Shown in pieces: positions 27,482-38,582 of a stretch of 64,000 nucleotides of DNA. The translations under genes and the position numbers were made by a program. The stretch covers positions 122,085 through 186,084 of the forward strand of contig NZ_QTQP01000011.1 in the NCBI RefSeq assembly GCF_003854275.1. The letters are read 5' to 3'. This DNA is from Burkholderia sp. Bp8963 (lineage in GTDB: Bacteria; Pseudomonadota; Gammaproteobacteria; Burkholderiales; Burkholderiaceae). The notes beneath the pieces are model-generated. The model was given only the letters and a program-made list of their open reading frames with translations. It did no database searches and was not told where the DNA came from. Numbering within the stretch: the stretch's first letter is position 1; each line of letters begins with the position of its first letter.

Positions 27482-28663
27482 TCAACGCGACAGACGTTCC
27501 AGCGCCAGCACCGACACGTCGTCATCGAACGTGCCCTGGTCCGCGCCGCGCCATGACTGCAACTCCGACTTCAATGCATCCAGTACCTGTCTCAACGGCA
27601 TCCGGGCGCGCGCCGACAGGAACTCGCGCAGCCGCTCGTCGCCGAACAGCTCGCCGTCGGGCGCCGCACATTCGGTGACGCCATCCGAATAGAGAAAGAG
27701 GCGCTCGGCGGGACGCAACGCGAACGACACGTCGTCGTACTCGCAGCCGGGGAGCAGGCCGACCGGGAATCCACCGCTTCCAAGCCGCGACGCGCTCCCT
27801 TCCGCCGTCACGAGCAGCGGGTGCGAGTGGCCGGCCTGGGTCAGGCGGCCCTCGCCCGTGCGCGTGTCGAGAATCCCGTACACCATCGTGAAATACGACG
27901 CATCGACCGCTTCTTCGAGGAACTGCCGGTTCATCTCCTCGACGACCGACGCGGGAGACTGCAGGCCGGCCGCGCCGCGCGCCTCGGCGCCGCGCGCGAG
28001 CAGGCGGTTCACGATCACCGACAGCATCGCGGCCTGCACGCCGTGCCCGGCCACGTCGATCGCGCAGAACATCACGTGGGTGTCGTCCACGGCCTTGACG
28101 TTCAGCATGTCGCCGGACAGGTACGCGGATGGCGCGAACAGCCATTCGCATTCGACGCCGTCGATCCGCAGCCGGGGCGCGGGCAGCATCGACGTCTGCA
28201 CGGCCGCGGCGGCCTGCAGATCGCCGCGCATCTGGCGGTAAGCAGTGTCGAGGTGGCGGTTGCGCTCGGCGAGTGCGGCTTCGAGCGCGATCACGCGCAG
28301 CCCCGCACGCAAGCGCACGCGCAGTTCATGGATGTCGACCGGCTTGGTCAGGAAATCGTCGGCGCCGGCATCCATCCCGTCGATCAGCGCTTCCGAGCCG
28401 TCGCGCGCGGTCAGCAGAATCATGTAGATGTACCTGCCGAGCGCTTCCTCGCGAATCGCCCGGCACAGGCCGGGACCATCCAGTTCGGGCATTTCCCAGT
28501 CGCATACGACCATCGCGATTTCCTCGCGCGCACGCAGCAGTTGCAGCGCCTGCCAGCCATCCTCGGCTTCGACGATCTCGAAGCCGAGTTTCCCGAGCGT
28601 GCTGCGCAACAACAGCCTGTAACTGGCGGAATCGTCGACGACGAGTATCGGTTGCATGGCCAT
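27482..28663 (-). CDS. Response regulator fused to PP2C (SpoIIE/RsbU-type) phosphatase
   Basis: A 393-residue protein. The N-terminal receiver (residues 4-120) has the acidic pair in VVDDSASYR, phospho-Asp in VVCDWEMPELDGP and Lys in LTKPVD. A coiled-coil linker (ALAERNRHLDTAYRQMRGDL) joins it to a PP2C domain with SGDMLNVKAVDD, FCAIDVAGHGVQAAML, LFLYSDGVTE and GTFDDDVSVLAL, which carry the metal-binding aspartates. It should dephosphorylate the adjacent STAS protein when its receiver is phosphorylated, activating the switch. It is the first gene of the long minus-strand operon. The upstream kinase is not adjacent; the hybrid kinase at 10365 is one candidate. Confidence 0.92.
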   Translation of the reverse strand: MAMQPILVVDDSASYRLLLRSTLGKLGFEIVEAEDGWQALQLLRAREEIAMVVCDWEMPELDGPGLCRAIREEALGRYIYMILLTARDGSEALIDGMDAGADDFLTKPVDIHELRVRLRAGLRVIALEAALAERNRHLDTAYRQMRGDLQAAAAVQTSMLPAPRLRIDGVECEWLFAPSAYLSGDMLNVKAVDDTHVMFCAIDVAGHGVQAAMLSVIVNRLLARGAEARGAAGLQSPASVVEEMNRQFLEEAVDASYFTMVYGILDTRTGEGRLTQAGHSHPLLVTAEGSASRLGSGGFPVGLLPGCEYDDVSFALRPAERLFLYSDGVTECAAPDGELFGDERLREFLSARARMPLRQVLDALKSELQSWRGADQGTFDDDVSVLALERLSR

Positions 28664-28893
28664 GGTCGATATGAAGACAAAGCCCTCAGTTCGATCGCCG
28701 ATGCGAAAAAATGCGCTCGCGCTTTCAGCGTTCGGTGTTTCGCTATTTAACCGAACCAGCGCGGGTATATCAAGTCCGGAAAGTTAAAGCTGCCAATAGT
28801 AATTTTGCCGATTGCGGTCATGCGTTTCCGTGAAAGATAACGGCGAATGTCAACCGGATGTCAATCGACAATGCGAGCAAAATCCCGCTTCAA

Positions 28894-30195
28894 TCACGCC
28901 TGAAGCCGCTCGAGCATCGCACGCGTCACGAGCACCACGCCATTCACGGTTCGTTCGAAACGTTGCGCGTCGAGCGCCGGATCCTCGCCGATCACAAGCT
29001 TGTCGGGCAGCACGCAGCCCCGGTCGACGACGACCCTCCTCAGCCGGCAACCGCGCCCGACCTTCGTGTCGGGCAGCAGCACCGCTTCGTCGACACGGCA
29101 CGACGCGCTGACCCGCACGCCCGGAAACAGCAAGGAACGCCTGAGCGTCGACGCCGACACGACCGAGCCGTCCGACACGATCGTGTCGACGATGTCGCCA
29201 CGCTTGCCCAGGATGATTTGCGGCGGCGGCCGATGCAGGCTGCGTGTCCAGATCGGCCAGCGCACGCTATCGATATCGAAGCCGGCCTCGCCCGAGGCCA
29301 GTTCGAGATTGGCGGCCCAGAACGCCTCCACCGTGCCGACGTCCCGCCAGTAGCTCTCGGCGGCCGGCGCCGCTTCGATGCAGGACATCGAGAACGGATG
29401 CGCACGCGCCCGCCCGTCAGCGACGACGCGCGGTATCACGTCGTGGCCGAAATCGTGGCTCGATGCGGGATTCGCGGCGTCCTCGGCCAACAGCCGGCAA
29501 AGATAGCGCGCATCGAACACGTAGATGCCCATGCTGACGAGCGACGACTCGGCGTCATCCGGCATTGGCGCCGGATTCGCGGGCTTCTCCGCGAACTCGA
29601 TCACGTTACGCCGCGCGTCGATCGCCATCACGCCGTAGCCGTTCGCGTCGCGTCGCGGCACCCGGACGCAGCCGATCGTGCAGGATGCGCGCCCGTCGAC
29701 GTGATCACGCAGCATCACCGAATAGTCCATCCTGTACACGTGGTCGCCGGCGAGCACCAGCACGTAATCGGCTTGCGTCGCGTGGATCGCGCGCATGTTG
29801 CGATAGATGGCGTCGGCTGTCCCGCGATACGGCGGCTCGTCGCGCAGCCGCGCGGGCGACGGCATCACGTCCACTGCCTCGTTGCGATCGGCGCACAGGA
29901 AGCCGACGCTGCCCTGCACGTGCCGACGCAGCGAATGCGTGTTGTACTGGCTGACGACGCCGATCCGGCGAATGCCGGAATTGACGCAGTTGGACAGCGT
30001 GAAATCGATGATGCGAAACCGACCGCCGAAGAACATCGCCGGTTTCGCGCGTCGCTCGGTCAGTTGCTTGAGCCGGGTGCCGCGCCCACCCGCAAGCACC
30101 ATCGCGAACGTGCGACCGGTTGGCGCGGTAATGCGCGCGCGTTCGGCCTGCCACCAGTCGGGCAGCCCCGTCATGCGGTCGAATTCGGCAAGCAT
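28894..30195 (-). CDS. glgC: Glucose-1-phosphate adenylyltransferase
   Basis: A 433-residue ADP-glucose pyrophosphorylase making ADP-glucose from ATP and glucose-1-phosphate, the committed step of glycogen synthesis. The nucleotidyltransferase domain has [21 protein letters not shown] and [30 protein letters not shown] carries the catalytic Asp. The C-terminal left-handed beta-helix contains repeating hexapeptide-like sequence. The start is [10 protein letters not shown] at 30195, with a GGAG site; an in-frame Met at 30294 would add about 33 unconserved residues. It lies downstream of a 26-bp tandem-repeat array and 230 bp upstream of the partner-switch operon on the same strand. Confidence 0.95.
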   Translation of the reverse strand: MLAEFDRMTGLPDWWQAERARITAPTGRTFAMVLAGGRGTRLKQLTERRAKPAMFFGGRFRIIDFTLSNCVNSGIRRIGVVSQYNTHSLRRHVQGSVGFLCADRNEAVDVMPSPARLRDEPPYRGTADAIYRNMRAIHATQADYVLVLAGDHVYRMDYSVMLRDHVDGRASCTIGCVRVPRRDANGYGVMAIDARRNVIEFAEKPANPAPMPDDAESSLVSMGIYVFDARYLCRLLAEDAANPASSHDFGHDVIPRVVADGRARAHPFSMSCIEAAPAAESYWRDVGTVEAFWAANLELASGEAGFDIDSVRWPIWTRSLHRPPPQIILGKRGDIVDTIVSDGSVVSASTLRRSLLFPGVRVSASCRVDEAVLLPDTKVGRGCRLRRVVVDRGCVLPDKLVIGEDPALDAQRFERTVNGVVLVTRAMLERLQA

Positions 30196-30677
30196 TGCTC
30201 GCTCCGCTGAAAATCCGGATTCCAGCCCCCGTTCGGGTGAGCATCCGTGTGATTCGTCACGCGCGCCGCATCCCGGGATTGATGGTATGCGCACGGCGAC
30301 CGGTTACTTGATTAGTCTTTTTCCGCCAAATCCAGCATTAGCTTTTTTCCGCCAAACCAGACATCAGTCTTTTTCCGCCAAGCCAGAAATTAGTCTTTTT
30401 CCGCCAAATACAATCCGTGAAACGCGGTGACATTCAGAGGCTTGCATGCAATAAATTTTTATGTTGGCGTTCAATGCACCAATTCGGCGCCATTTCCAAA
30501 TTCCGGAATGGCCGCGCTTGGTCAATTTAAGATGAAGTGACTGCTTTTATCAAGGCTGCGACGTCGAAATCGGCCGCCGAATTGCGTGTGCAATGGCGCG
30601 CGGATAGACTACACGCGACGCGCGTGAGCGACAGGACGGCGTCGCGTCGGCAACTGAAATGCACACGGTGACACGCC
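30196..30677. other. Intergenic region between divergent glgC and a beta-barrel-type gene
   Basis: A 482-bp non-coding region. It holds four perfect-phase 26-bp tandem repeats (30311-30414), then an AT-richer stretch (about 30430-30560) that is a likely promoter zone for the rightward gene at 30678. The rest of the region shows no open frame of coding character and no recognisable RNA or terminator. Confidence 0.6.
30311..30414. repeat. Four-copy 26-bp direct tandem repeat upstream of glgC
   Basis: Copies begin at 30311, 30337, 30363 and 30389 with no spacer. Each has the form ATTAG-TCTTTTTCCGCCAA followed by six variable bases. The core AGTCTTTTTCCGCCAA is kept in copies 1, 3 and 4; copy 2 has one substitution in AGTC. 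On the minus strand the core reads TTGGCGGAAAAAGACT. A 26-bp period is about two and a half helical turns. The array lies about 115 bp upstream of the glgC start. It could be a cooperative protein-binding array (iteron-like) or a variable-number repeat; it is not a CRISPR because there are no spacers. Confidence 0.9.
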
Positions 30678-31646
30678 TTGTCGATAAAACTCACATTAGC
30701 CGCGCGTCTTTCATTCCGGCTGCGCGATCGCCATCTCTTCGCCTGCATCGCCGTCCCGCTGGTGTGCGCGGGGTTGTGGATCGATCGCGCGGCCGCGCAG
30801 ACGGAGACGCGCAACGAAGTGCTCGACGGTCTCGCGAGTTCGTTCTCGACGCCATGGCATCAGCTCGTCGCGCCGAATGCGGCCGACGGCACGAGCAGTT
30901 GGCTATCCGGCCTGTCGATCAACGCAGGGCTCACGCAAGCGCTGCAACCGAACCGGAAGAGCACGGTCGGCGCCGGCGCGCAAGGCGACCGGGCAAACGA
31001 ATCGACGCTGCAACTCGGCATTCGCTACAACCCGATGTCATACTGGTTCGCGACGTTCACCGCCTATCGCTACCTGCGGCCAAGCTTGCAGCAAAGCTGG
31101 GATCCGGACTTCACCTACTCGTTCGGATACGACGACTGGCACCCTTACACGCTCAGCCTCGTCTACGGCAACTACACCGGCAACCGCTTTTCGGCCGGCA
31201 ACGGCGTCGCGCATAGCCGGATCGAACAAGGCGGCATCACGTTCGCCTACAAGTTCCCGCTGCCCGACCTGCTGAAGCCGATCTTCCTGACCGGCTTCGG
31301 CGACGACCTGATGTGCTCGGCGTCGTTCACGCTCGTGCCGCGCTACACCGACGTGCAAAACGACGTGCGTGAAAACAAGACGAACGTCGGGCTCGGTTGC
31401 CGGTATACGTTTCGGGAAAAATGGTACGCAACCTTCACGGCTTACCATTACCTTCGCCCGTCGCAGCAACAGCCGTGGGATCCCGATTTCGTATACGGCT
31501 TCGGCTATTACGACTGGCGCTCCGACACCCTCTCGATCCAGTACAGCAACTATTCCGGCAATCGTTTCCCTTGGCGTTCACGCGCGGCCGGCACGGGCAC
31601 GTTCCGCGCGGGCAGCGTGTCGATCGTGTGGTCGCATGGCTGGTGA
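30678..31646 (+). CDS. Exported protein with internal duplication, outer-membrane-like
   Basis: A 322-residue protein that I do not recognise. A signal peptide (LFACIAVPLVCAGLWIDRAAA) is followed by sequence rich in alternating aromatic and polar residues. Residues 117-171 and 243-297 are clear duplicates: WFATFTAYRYLRPSLQQSWD against WYATFTAYHYLRPSQQQPWD, then DFTYSFGYDDWHPYTLSLVY against DFVYGFGYYDWRSDTLSIQY. Each unit looks like several antiparallel beta strands ending in NYTGNRF or NYSGNRF. This fits a small outer-membrane beta-barrel or a periplasmic beta-sandwich. The start is TTG at 30678 and could be wrong. It is divergent from glgC and convergent with glgX. Confidence 0.7.
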   Translation: MSIKLTLAARLSFRLRDRHLFACIAVPLVCAGLWIDRAAAQTETRNEVLDGLASSFSTPWHQLVAPNAADGTSSWLSGLSINAGLTQALQPNRKSTVGAGAQGDRANESTLQLGIRYNPMSYWFATFTAYRYLRPSLQQSWDPDFTYSFGYDDWHPYTLSLVYGNYTGNRFSAGNGVAHSRIEQGGITFAYKFPLPDLLKPIFLTGFGDDLMCSASFTLVPRYTDVQNDVRENKTNVGLGCRYTFREKWYATFTAYHYLRPSQQQPWDPDFVYGFGYYDWRSDTLSIQYSNYSGNRFPWRSRAAGTGTFRAGSVSIVWSHGW

Positions 31647-31677
31647 ATGGCGCGTGCGGCCGGCATGGCGCGACGGT

Positions 31678-33822
<2,145 letters not shown>

Positions 33823-33995
33823 GTCGCGTCGTCCTGTGGCGAAGCGGTGTGCCGCGGTGGGAGCGATCGAATCCGGTTCCCGGTAAAAGCGGCTTGAATT
33901 CCTGTTTGACTAAGCCGCAATCAATTGCCTAATCTTGTACGGGCATTATGTCCGAATTCATTGGAAATTCCAGTTCGATTCCGGGAGACGTGACC

Positions 33996-36440
33996 ATGCG
34001 CGACAGCACGCGGCCCGCCGGCCGCTCCGACGCGGACGCACTGCGCGATGCGATCGTCGCCGAGCTTCGCTACCGTTTCGGCAAGACGCCCGCGCAGGCG
34101 TCGCCGTCCGACCTGTTCCATGCACTCGCGCGCGCCGTGCAAAAGCGGCTGATCGATCGCTGGCTCGACACCGAGGCCCGCTACGCCGCGAACCGGAACA
34201 AGCGCGTGTATTACCTGTCGATGGAATTCCTGATGGGCCAGTCGCTGATGAGCAACCTGATCGCGCTCGGCCTGGAAGACACCGCGCGCGCGGCGCTCGA
34301 AGCGCTCGACGTCGAGCTGCACGTCGTCGTTCAGGCCGAGTACGACGCGGCGCTCGGCAACGGCGGGCTCGGCAGGCTGGCCGCGTGCTTCGTCGAGTCG
34401 CTGGCGTCGCTCGGCCATGCCGGCTTCGGCCGCGGCATCAAGTACGAATACGGGCTGTTCCGCCAGCAGATCGACAATCTCGAACAGACCGAGCGCCCGG
34501 ACCAGTGGCACGGCGAATCGTCGCCGTGGCTGGTCGAGCGCGCCGACGAAACCCGTTATATCCCGCTGTATGGCCGGATCGAGCACGAGCGCGACGCCGA
34601 CGGCCAATACAACCCGATGTGGCTCGACTGGAAGATGATCGCCGGCGTGCCGCACGACATGCTCGTGCCCGGTTACGACGGCGACACCGTCAACGCGCTG
34701 CGCCTGTACGCGGCGCGCGCGTCGGACACCTTCGACATGCGCATCTTCAACAGCGGCGACTACGTGCGCGCGGTCGAGGACAAGATCGCGTCCGAAACGG
34801 TGTCGAAGGTCCTCTACCCGGCCGACGACAATTACGCGGGCAAGGAGTTGCGGCTCGTGCAGGAGTATTTTCTGGTCGCCTGCTCGCTGCGCGACATCAT
34901 GGACACGTTCGCGAAAACGCGGCTGCCGATCGAGCGCCTGCCGGAACGCGTCGCAATCCAGATGAACGACACGCATCCGGCGCTGGCCGTCGCCGAGCTG
35001 ATGCGGATGCTCGTCGACGAGCATCGCGTCGGCTGGGAGACGAGCTGGGACATCACGCGCGCCGTGTGCGCGTATACGAATCACACGTTACTGCCGGAGG
35101 CGCTCGAAACCTGGCCGGTCGCGCTGGTCGAGCGGGTCTTGCCGCGCCATATGCAGATCATCTACGAGATCAACCGGCGCTTTCTCGACGAAGTCGATGC
35201 CCGATGGCCGGACGATGTCGGCCGGCTCCGGCACATGTCGCTGATCGACGAGCACGAGCCGCGCCGCGTGCGCATGGCACATCTCGCCATCGTCGGCAGC
35301 CATTCGGTCAACGGTGTCGCGGAACTGCACTCGAAGCTGGTCTGCTCGCAGCTTGTGCCGGATTTCCACGCGCTGTATCCGCAGCGCTTCAACAACAAGA
35401 CGAACGGTGTGAGCGTGCGCCGCTGGATCGTGCAGTCGAATCCGGAACTCGCGTCGCTGTTCTCGGAACTGCTCGGCAGTGACGGCTGGATCATGGAGCT
35501 CGACCGTCTGCGCGGCCTCGAACGCCATCTGGACGACGGCGCAGTGCATGCGCGACTGAGGCAGATCAAGCGCCGCAACAAGCAATGGCTCGCCGCGCTG
35601 ATTCAAGAACAACTGCGGATGAGCGTGGACGCCGACGCGCTGTTCGACGTGCAGGTCAAGCGCATTCATGAATACAAGCGGCAATTGCTGAACATCCTGC
35701 ACGTGATGCATTTGTATCTGCATCTGGTCGAGGATGGCGGCGACATCACGCCGCGGGTCGTCGTGTTCGCGGGCAAGGCGGCGCCCGGTTACGCGATGGC
35801 GAAGCTGATCATCCACCTGATCGCCACGGTCGCCGATCACATCGATCGCGATCCGCGCGTGCGGGAGCGTCTGCGCGTCGCCTTCGTGCCCGACTACAAG
35901 GTGTCGCTCGCGGAGCGCATCATTCCGGCCGCCGACCTGTCCGAGCAGATTTCGACGGCGGGGATGGAGGCATCCGGGACGGGCAACATGAAGCTCGCAA
36001 TGAACGGCGCGCTGACGATCGGCACGCTGGACGGCGCGAACATCGAGATCCGCGACGCAGTCGGCGAGGAGAACTTCTATGCGTTCGGGCTTACGGCCGC
36101 CGAAGTCGAAGCGGCGCGTACGAGCGGCTCCTATATCGCGCGCGCGCGCTACGAAGCCGACCCGTCGATCAAACGCGTGCTCGATGCGATGCTGGCCGGC
36201 CGTTTCGGCAATGGCGACGACCGGTTCCGGCCGATCTTCGACAGCCTCGTCGCGGGCGGCGACTACTACTTTCATCTGGCCGACTTCGATGCTTACGCAA
36301 AAACGCACGCGCGGGTTGCGGCCGATTTCGGCGAGACTTCCAAGTGGATGCGGCGCGTCGTCGCGAATATTGCACGGCTCGGGCGGTTTTCCAGCGACCA
36401 CACGATCCGCGAATACGCGCGCGACATCTGGGGGCTCTAG
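33996..36440 (+). CDS. glgP: Glycogen phosphorylase
   Basis: A GT35 phosphorylase of about 814 residues that releases glucose-1-phosphate from glycogen chain ends. The pyridoxal-phosphate lysine is in EASGTGNMKLAMNGALTIGT. Other signatures are YYLSMEFLMGQSL and NGGLGRLAACFVESLA. The ATG at 33996 has a GGGAG ribosome site; an in-frame ATG at 33948 would add 16 residues. It is divergent from glgX. Its stop abuts a decayed galU piece on the other strand, so the downstream boundary of the glycogen block is a rearranged junction. Confidence 0.95.
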   Translation: MRDSTRPAGRSDADALRDAIVAELRYRFGKTPAQASPSDLFHALARAVQKRLIDRWLDTEARYAANRNKRVYYLSMEFLMGQSLMSNLIALGLEDTARAALEALDVELHVVVQAEYDAALGNGGLGRLAACFVESLASLGHAGFGRGIKYEYGLFRQQIDNLEQTERPDQWHGESSPWLVERADETRYIPLYGRIEHERDADGQYNPMWLDWKMIAGVPHDMLVPGYDGDTVNALRLYAARASDTFDMRIFNSGDYVRAVEDKIASETVSKVLYPADDNYAGKELRLVQEYFLVACSLRDIMDTFAKTRLPIERLPERVAIQMNDTHPALAVAELMRMLVDEHRVGWETSWDITRAVCAYTNHTLLPEALETWPVALVERVLPRHMQIIYEINRRFLDEVDARWPDDVGRLRHMSLIDEHEPRRVRMAHLAIVGSHSVNGVAELHSKLVCSQLVPDFHALYPQRFNNKTNGVSVRRWIVQSNPELASLFSELLGSDGWIMELDRLRGLERHLDDGAVHARLRQIKRRNKQWLAALIQEQLRMSVDADALFDVQVKRIHEYKRQLLNILHVMHLYLHLVEDGGDITPRVVVFAGKAAPGYAMAKLIIHLIATVADHIDRDPRVRERLRVAFVPDYKVSLAERIIPAADLSEQISTAGMEASGTGNMKLAMNGALTIGTLDGANIEIRDAVGEENFYAFGLTAAEVEAARTSGSYIARARYEADPSIKRVLDAMLAGRFGNGDDRFRPIFDSLVAGGDYYFHLADFDAYAKTHARVAADFGETSKWMRRVVANIARLGRFSSDHTIREYARDIWGL

Positions 36441-36481
36441 CCAGCGCAACGTGCAACGATGCGGCGGGTGTGAGTGCGGCT

Positions 36482-36631
36482 CACGCCGAGGTTCGACGGC
36501 GCATCTTCCGGCGCGGGCTTCTCGATAATGCCCGCGAGCTTGACGATCGCCTCCTCCCACTCCCTGCCGAACACGATCCCGTACGAGCGCGAGTCCTGCG
36601 GCGCGATTTCCTCCACGCCGATGATCGAGCT
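36482..36631 (-). pseudogene. galU (UTP-glucose-1-phosphate uridylyltransferase) remnant
   Basis: About 50 codons match the middle of bacterial GalU: SSIIGVEEIAPQDSRSYGIV, then GREWEEAIVKLAGIIEKPAP and EDAPSNLGV. Flanking codons on both sides (within an open frame 36437-36721) do not continue the GalU alignment. The nucleotide-binding N-terminus and the C-terminus are missing, so it cannot be functional. It is a scar of a former galU or a recombination event at the end of the glycogen block. A full galU would be expected elsewhere to supply UDP-glucose. Confidence 0.75.
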
Positions 36632-36701
36632 GCGATAGCCGTGCAGTGCTATCACTGAATCTGACTCGGATCGTTGCATGTGCGACCGCCCCGGCTCATG
36701 C

Positions 36702-36719
36702 GTCCGGTTTGCACCGGAC
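36702..36719. other. Short perfect hairpin upstream of acyltransferase gene
   Basis: GTCCGGT and ACCGGAC form a 7-bp stem around the loop TTGC. There is no T-run afterwards. It may be a terminator remnant or an operator for the acyltransferase gene 88 bp downstream. The function is not shown by sequence. Confidence 0.4.
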
Positions 36720-36807
36720 AATCAATCTTGCCTTTGTAATGACTTCATCATCGTTTTCATAGTCTCCTGCCATCAGGAAGAAGCGGGTAACCAAAACGGA
36801 GGATCGA

Positions 36808-37962
36808 ATGCTTCAGCAGATTCCGCAGATACAGACGCAAAGCAGTGTGTCTTCTGGTTCGGCACGGATGCACTGGCTCGATGCGTGCCGGGTGTTCGCG
36901 GCCCTTGGTGTGGTGTTGATACATATCAGTGCGAGCCCCGACGGACAATTGTTTCCGGATGCCCTGGCCTCTGAACGGGTTGGACCGGCTATCGTACGGA
37001 TTACTGGCGAACTGTCCGGTTCGGAATTGTTTTTTCTGTTTTCGATGTTCCTGATCGCATTCAAGATCGATCGTCGGCATGTTTCATACCTTGACTTGAT
37101 CCGCGAGCAGGCGAAACGACTTCTTATCCCGTTTGTCGCATGGACCGTGTTTTATGCATTCTTCCGCTTGTTCAAGGCTGAGTCATTCGGCTACCAGGCC
37201 GCGATCATGGAGCAGATCGTGCAGTGGCAGTCGTGGATTGGCTACCTGCTACTCGGCTCCGCTCAATACCATCTGCACTACCTTCCGACGATGTTCTTCC
37301 TGGTTTTGCTCTATCCCGCACTTCAAGCAGCGATCCGCTATCCGGTTGTCGGATTATCGATCATTGGCACCCTGCAGGTGATGGACTACGTGCAGTGCTG
37401 GTTGTGGGGACATGTCACCGATCCGCTCTACCGTGACTACCTGGTTCGGATGGTCAAGATCATCTGCTACAGCGGCTATGGCTTTGCGGGATTCGCCGTA
37501 TTCGGCATCTGGAAACGCAAGCTTTCGCTTGATGAGAGCAAACTGCTGCTTTGGCTATCCTTGTTACTGCTCGCTGTCGCTTATATGGCGAAGCTGGTTT
37601 ACGCCGCCGACGCGGTCGCGGCCGCACAGTGGCCGGTGCGGACCGGCGCCGGATTCTATGCCCATTTTCTGTCACCGGTGCTGATGCTCACGGTATTCCT
37701 GGGATCCCAGCATCAAAAGTGGTCTCCTCTCTACACGAGCATCGCAAAATATACTTTTGGAATCTACCTGATCCATCCGATATTCATCGACTGCTTCGAT
37801 TTGCTCCAGCACGCGATGGGCTGGTCGACAGCGCCGATCGTCGCGGTGATATTGAAGCTGATCATGGTTGCGCCGCTAGCGTTTGCAACGACCTACCTGC
37901 TGGCGAAGTTCAGGCAAACTGCCTGGCTGGTTGGATTAGGGCCGGTTCCCTTCTTTGGCTAG
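36808..37962 (+). CDS. Acyltransferase-3 family membrane protein (O-acyltransferase)
   Basis: A 384-residue protein with about ten membrane segments. It has the acyltransferase-3 pattern: an early RMHWLDACRVFAALGVVLIH with the conserved His, and a late helix FGIYLIHPIFIDC. Relatives O-acetylate exopolysaccharides, lipopolysaccharides or Nod factors. The coding sequence has visibly lower GC and many A/T third bases compared with the glg genes, and lies between a galU remnant and a non-coding stretch. Both points suggest acquisition by transfer. The acceptor polysaccharide is unknown. Confidence 0.85.
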   Translation: MLQQIPQIQTQSSVSSGSARMHWLDACRVFAALGVVLIHISASPDGQLFPDALASERVGPAIVRITGELSGSELFFLFSMFLIAFKIDRRHVSYLDLIREQAKRLLIPFVAWTVFYAFFRLFKAESFGYQAAIMEQIVQWQSWIGYLLLGSAQYHLHYLPTMFFLVLLYPALQAAIRYPVVGLSIIGTLQVMDYVQCWLWGHVTDPLYRDYLVRMVKIICYSGYGFAGFAVFGIWKRKLSLDESKLLLWLSLLLLAVAYMAKLVYAADAVAAAQWPVRTGAGFYAHFLSPVLMLTVFLGSQHQKWSPLYTSIAKYTFGIYLIHPIFIDCFDLLQHAMGWSTAPIVAVILKLIMVAPLAFATTYLLAKFRQTAWLVGLGPVPFFG

Positions 37963-38208
37963 CTGTGCAGCGTCAAGAGGTTGTTTCTCTAGACGGGAAG
38001 TCAGGCCATCGGCGCAAGGTCGCCGATGGCGCTACGAGCACAATACTCGTGCGAGTAAAACGCAGCAAAATCAAAGCCCCCCTGCTCGATCCCCGCCATC
38101 TGCGCGTCCAGCTTCGTCAGCCCGTTCCACTGCCCACTCAGCGTATCGATCAGTGCGGCGTCGGCGCACGGACGATTCGCACCGCACTTCCATTTCGCTC
38201 GGCACGTT

Positions 38209-38237
38209 GGAATAAAGGTGGCCGCTCGCCCGTTTAG
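38209..38237 (+). promoter_or_regulatory. ECF-type promoter motif upstream of TIGR03118 gene
   Basis: GGAATAAAG, 13 bases, then CGTTTAG. The same -35 element, the same 13-base gap and nearly the same -10 element (CGTTTTAG) occur upstream of the ECF sigma operon at 41388-41417 on the minus strand. ECF factors usually recognise a GGAA-type -35 element and a CGT-type -10 element and autoregulate, so both are good candidates for recognition by the sigma factor encoded at 40661. Confidence 0.65.
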
Positions 38238-38280
38238 TCTCGGTTCCAGCCGGCGCATCCACATGCGCGGGAGGCCGATC

Positions 38281-38487
38281 ATGAAACGGGTCCTCACGGT
38301 GCGCGCGCCCGTGGGCGACATGCTACTGACCGACATGGCGGCATGTGGCGGTTCAGTGCACGCCTTGCGACACCGGCTCTCCTCGCGTTTCCGACGGCAA
38401 TGTTTCCTTAGCTCAAGTCGACGCGGATCGAAAGGGTTCGTGGGGCATTGCCGCAGTCCGAAAAGCGTCGCCCGGGACACCAATTGA
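38281..38487 (+). CDS. Small open frame behind ECF-type promoter, function unknown
   Basis: A 68-codon open frame with a good ribosome site (GGGAGG, six bases before ATG) and about 44 bp after the -10-like element. The product is basic and serine-rich (RHRLSSRFRRQCFLSSSRRG) with no recognised domain. It may be a leader peptide or a chance frame. Support comes only from position and ribosome site. Confidence 0.3.
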   Translation: MKRVLTVRAPVGDMLLTDMAACGGSVHALRHRLSSRFRRQCFLSSSRRGSKGFVGHCRSPKSVARDTN

Positions 38488-38582
38488 AACCCGGGAGCGC
38501 TCGCGCGCCGTGAACCGGACGGCAGTCCTCCGGCGCTCACGCACGGCGCAATTTCTCACCAGTCAGATCAAGGAGGAAAGTC

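Larger units (their letters stand above)
37963..38582. other. Gene-poor region with a promoter-like motif and an unresolved open frame
   Basis: This 620-bp interval has no confidently recognised gene. On the minus strand an open frame (38001-38540) includes MAGIEQGGFDFAAFYSHEY, which I cannot assign and treat as a possible decayed gene. On the plus strand an ECF-type promoter motif (38209-38237) is followed by a small open frame (38281-38487) leading towards the TIGR03118 gene. Confidence 0.45.

Noticed and set aside
30311..30414. Possible CRISPR array
   Set aside because: The units are 26 bp and abut each other without spacers, and no cas gene is present.
38001..38540. Minus-strand 179-codon frame as a real gene
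   Set aside because: The first half has no protein character and no family match; only the last 60 codons look plausible, so it was left as an unresolved stretch.
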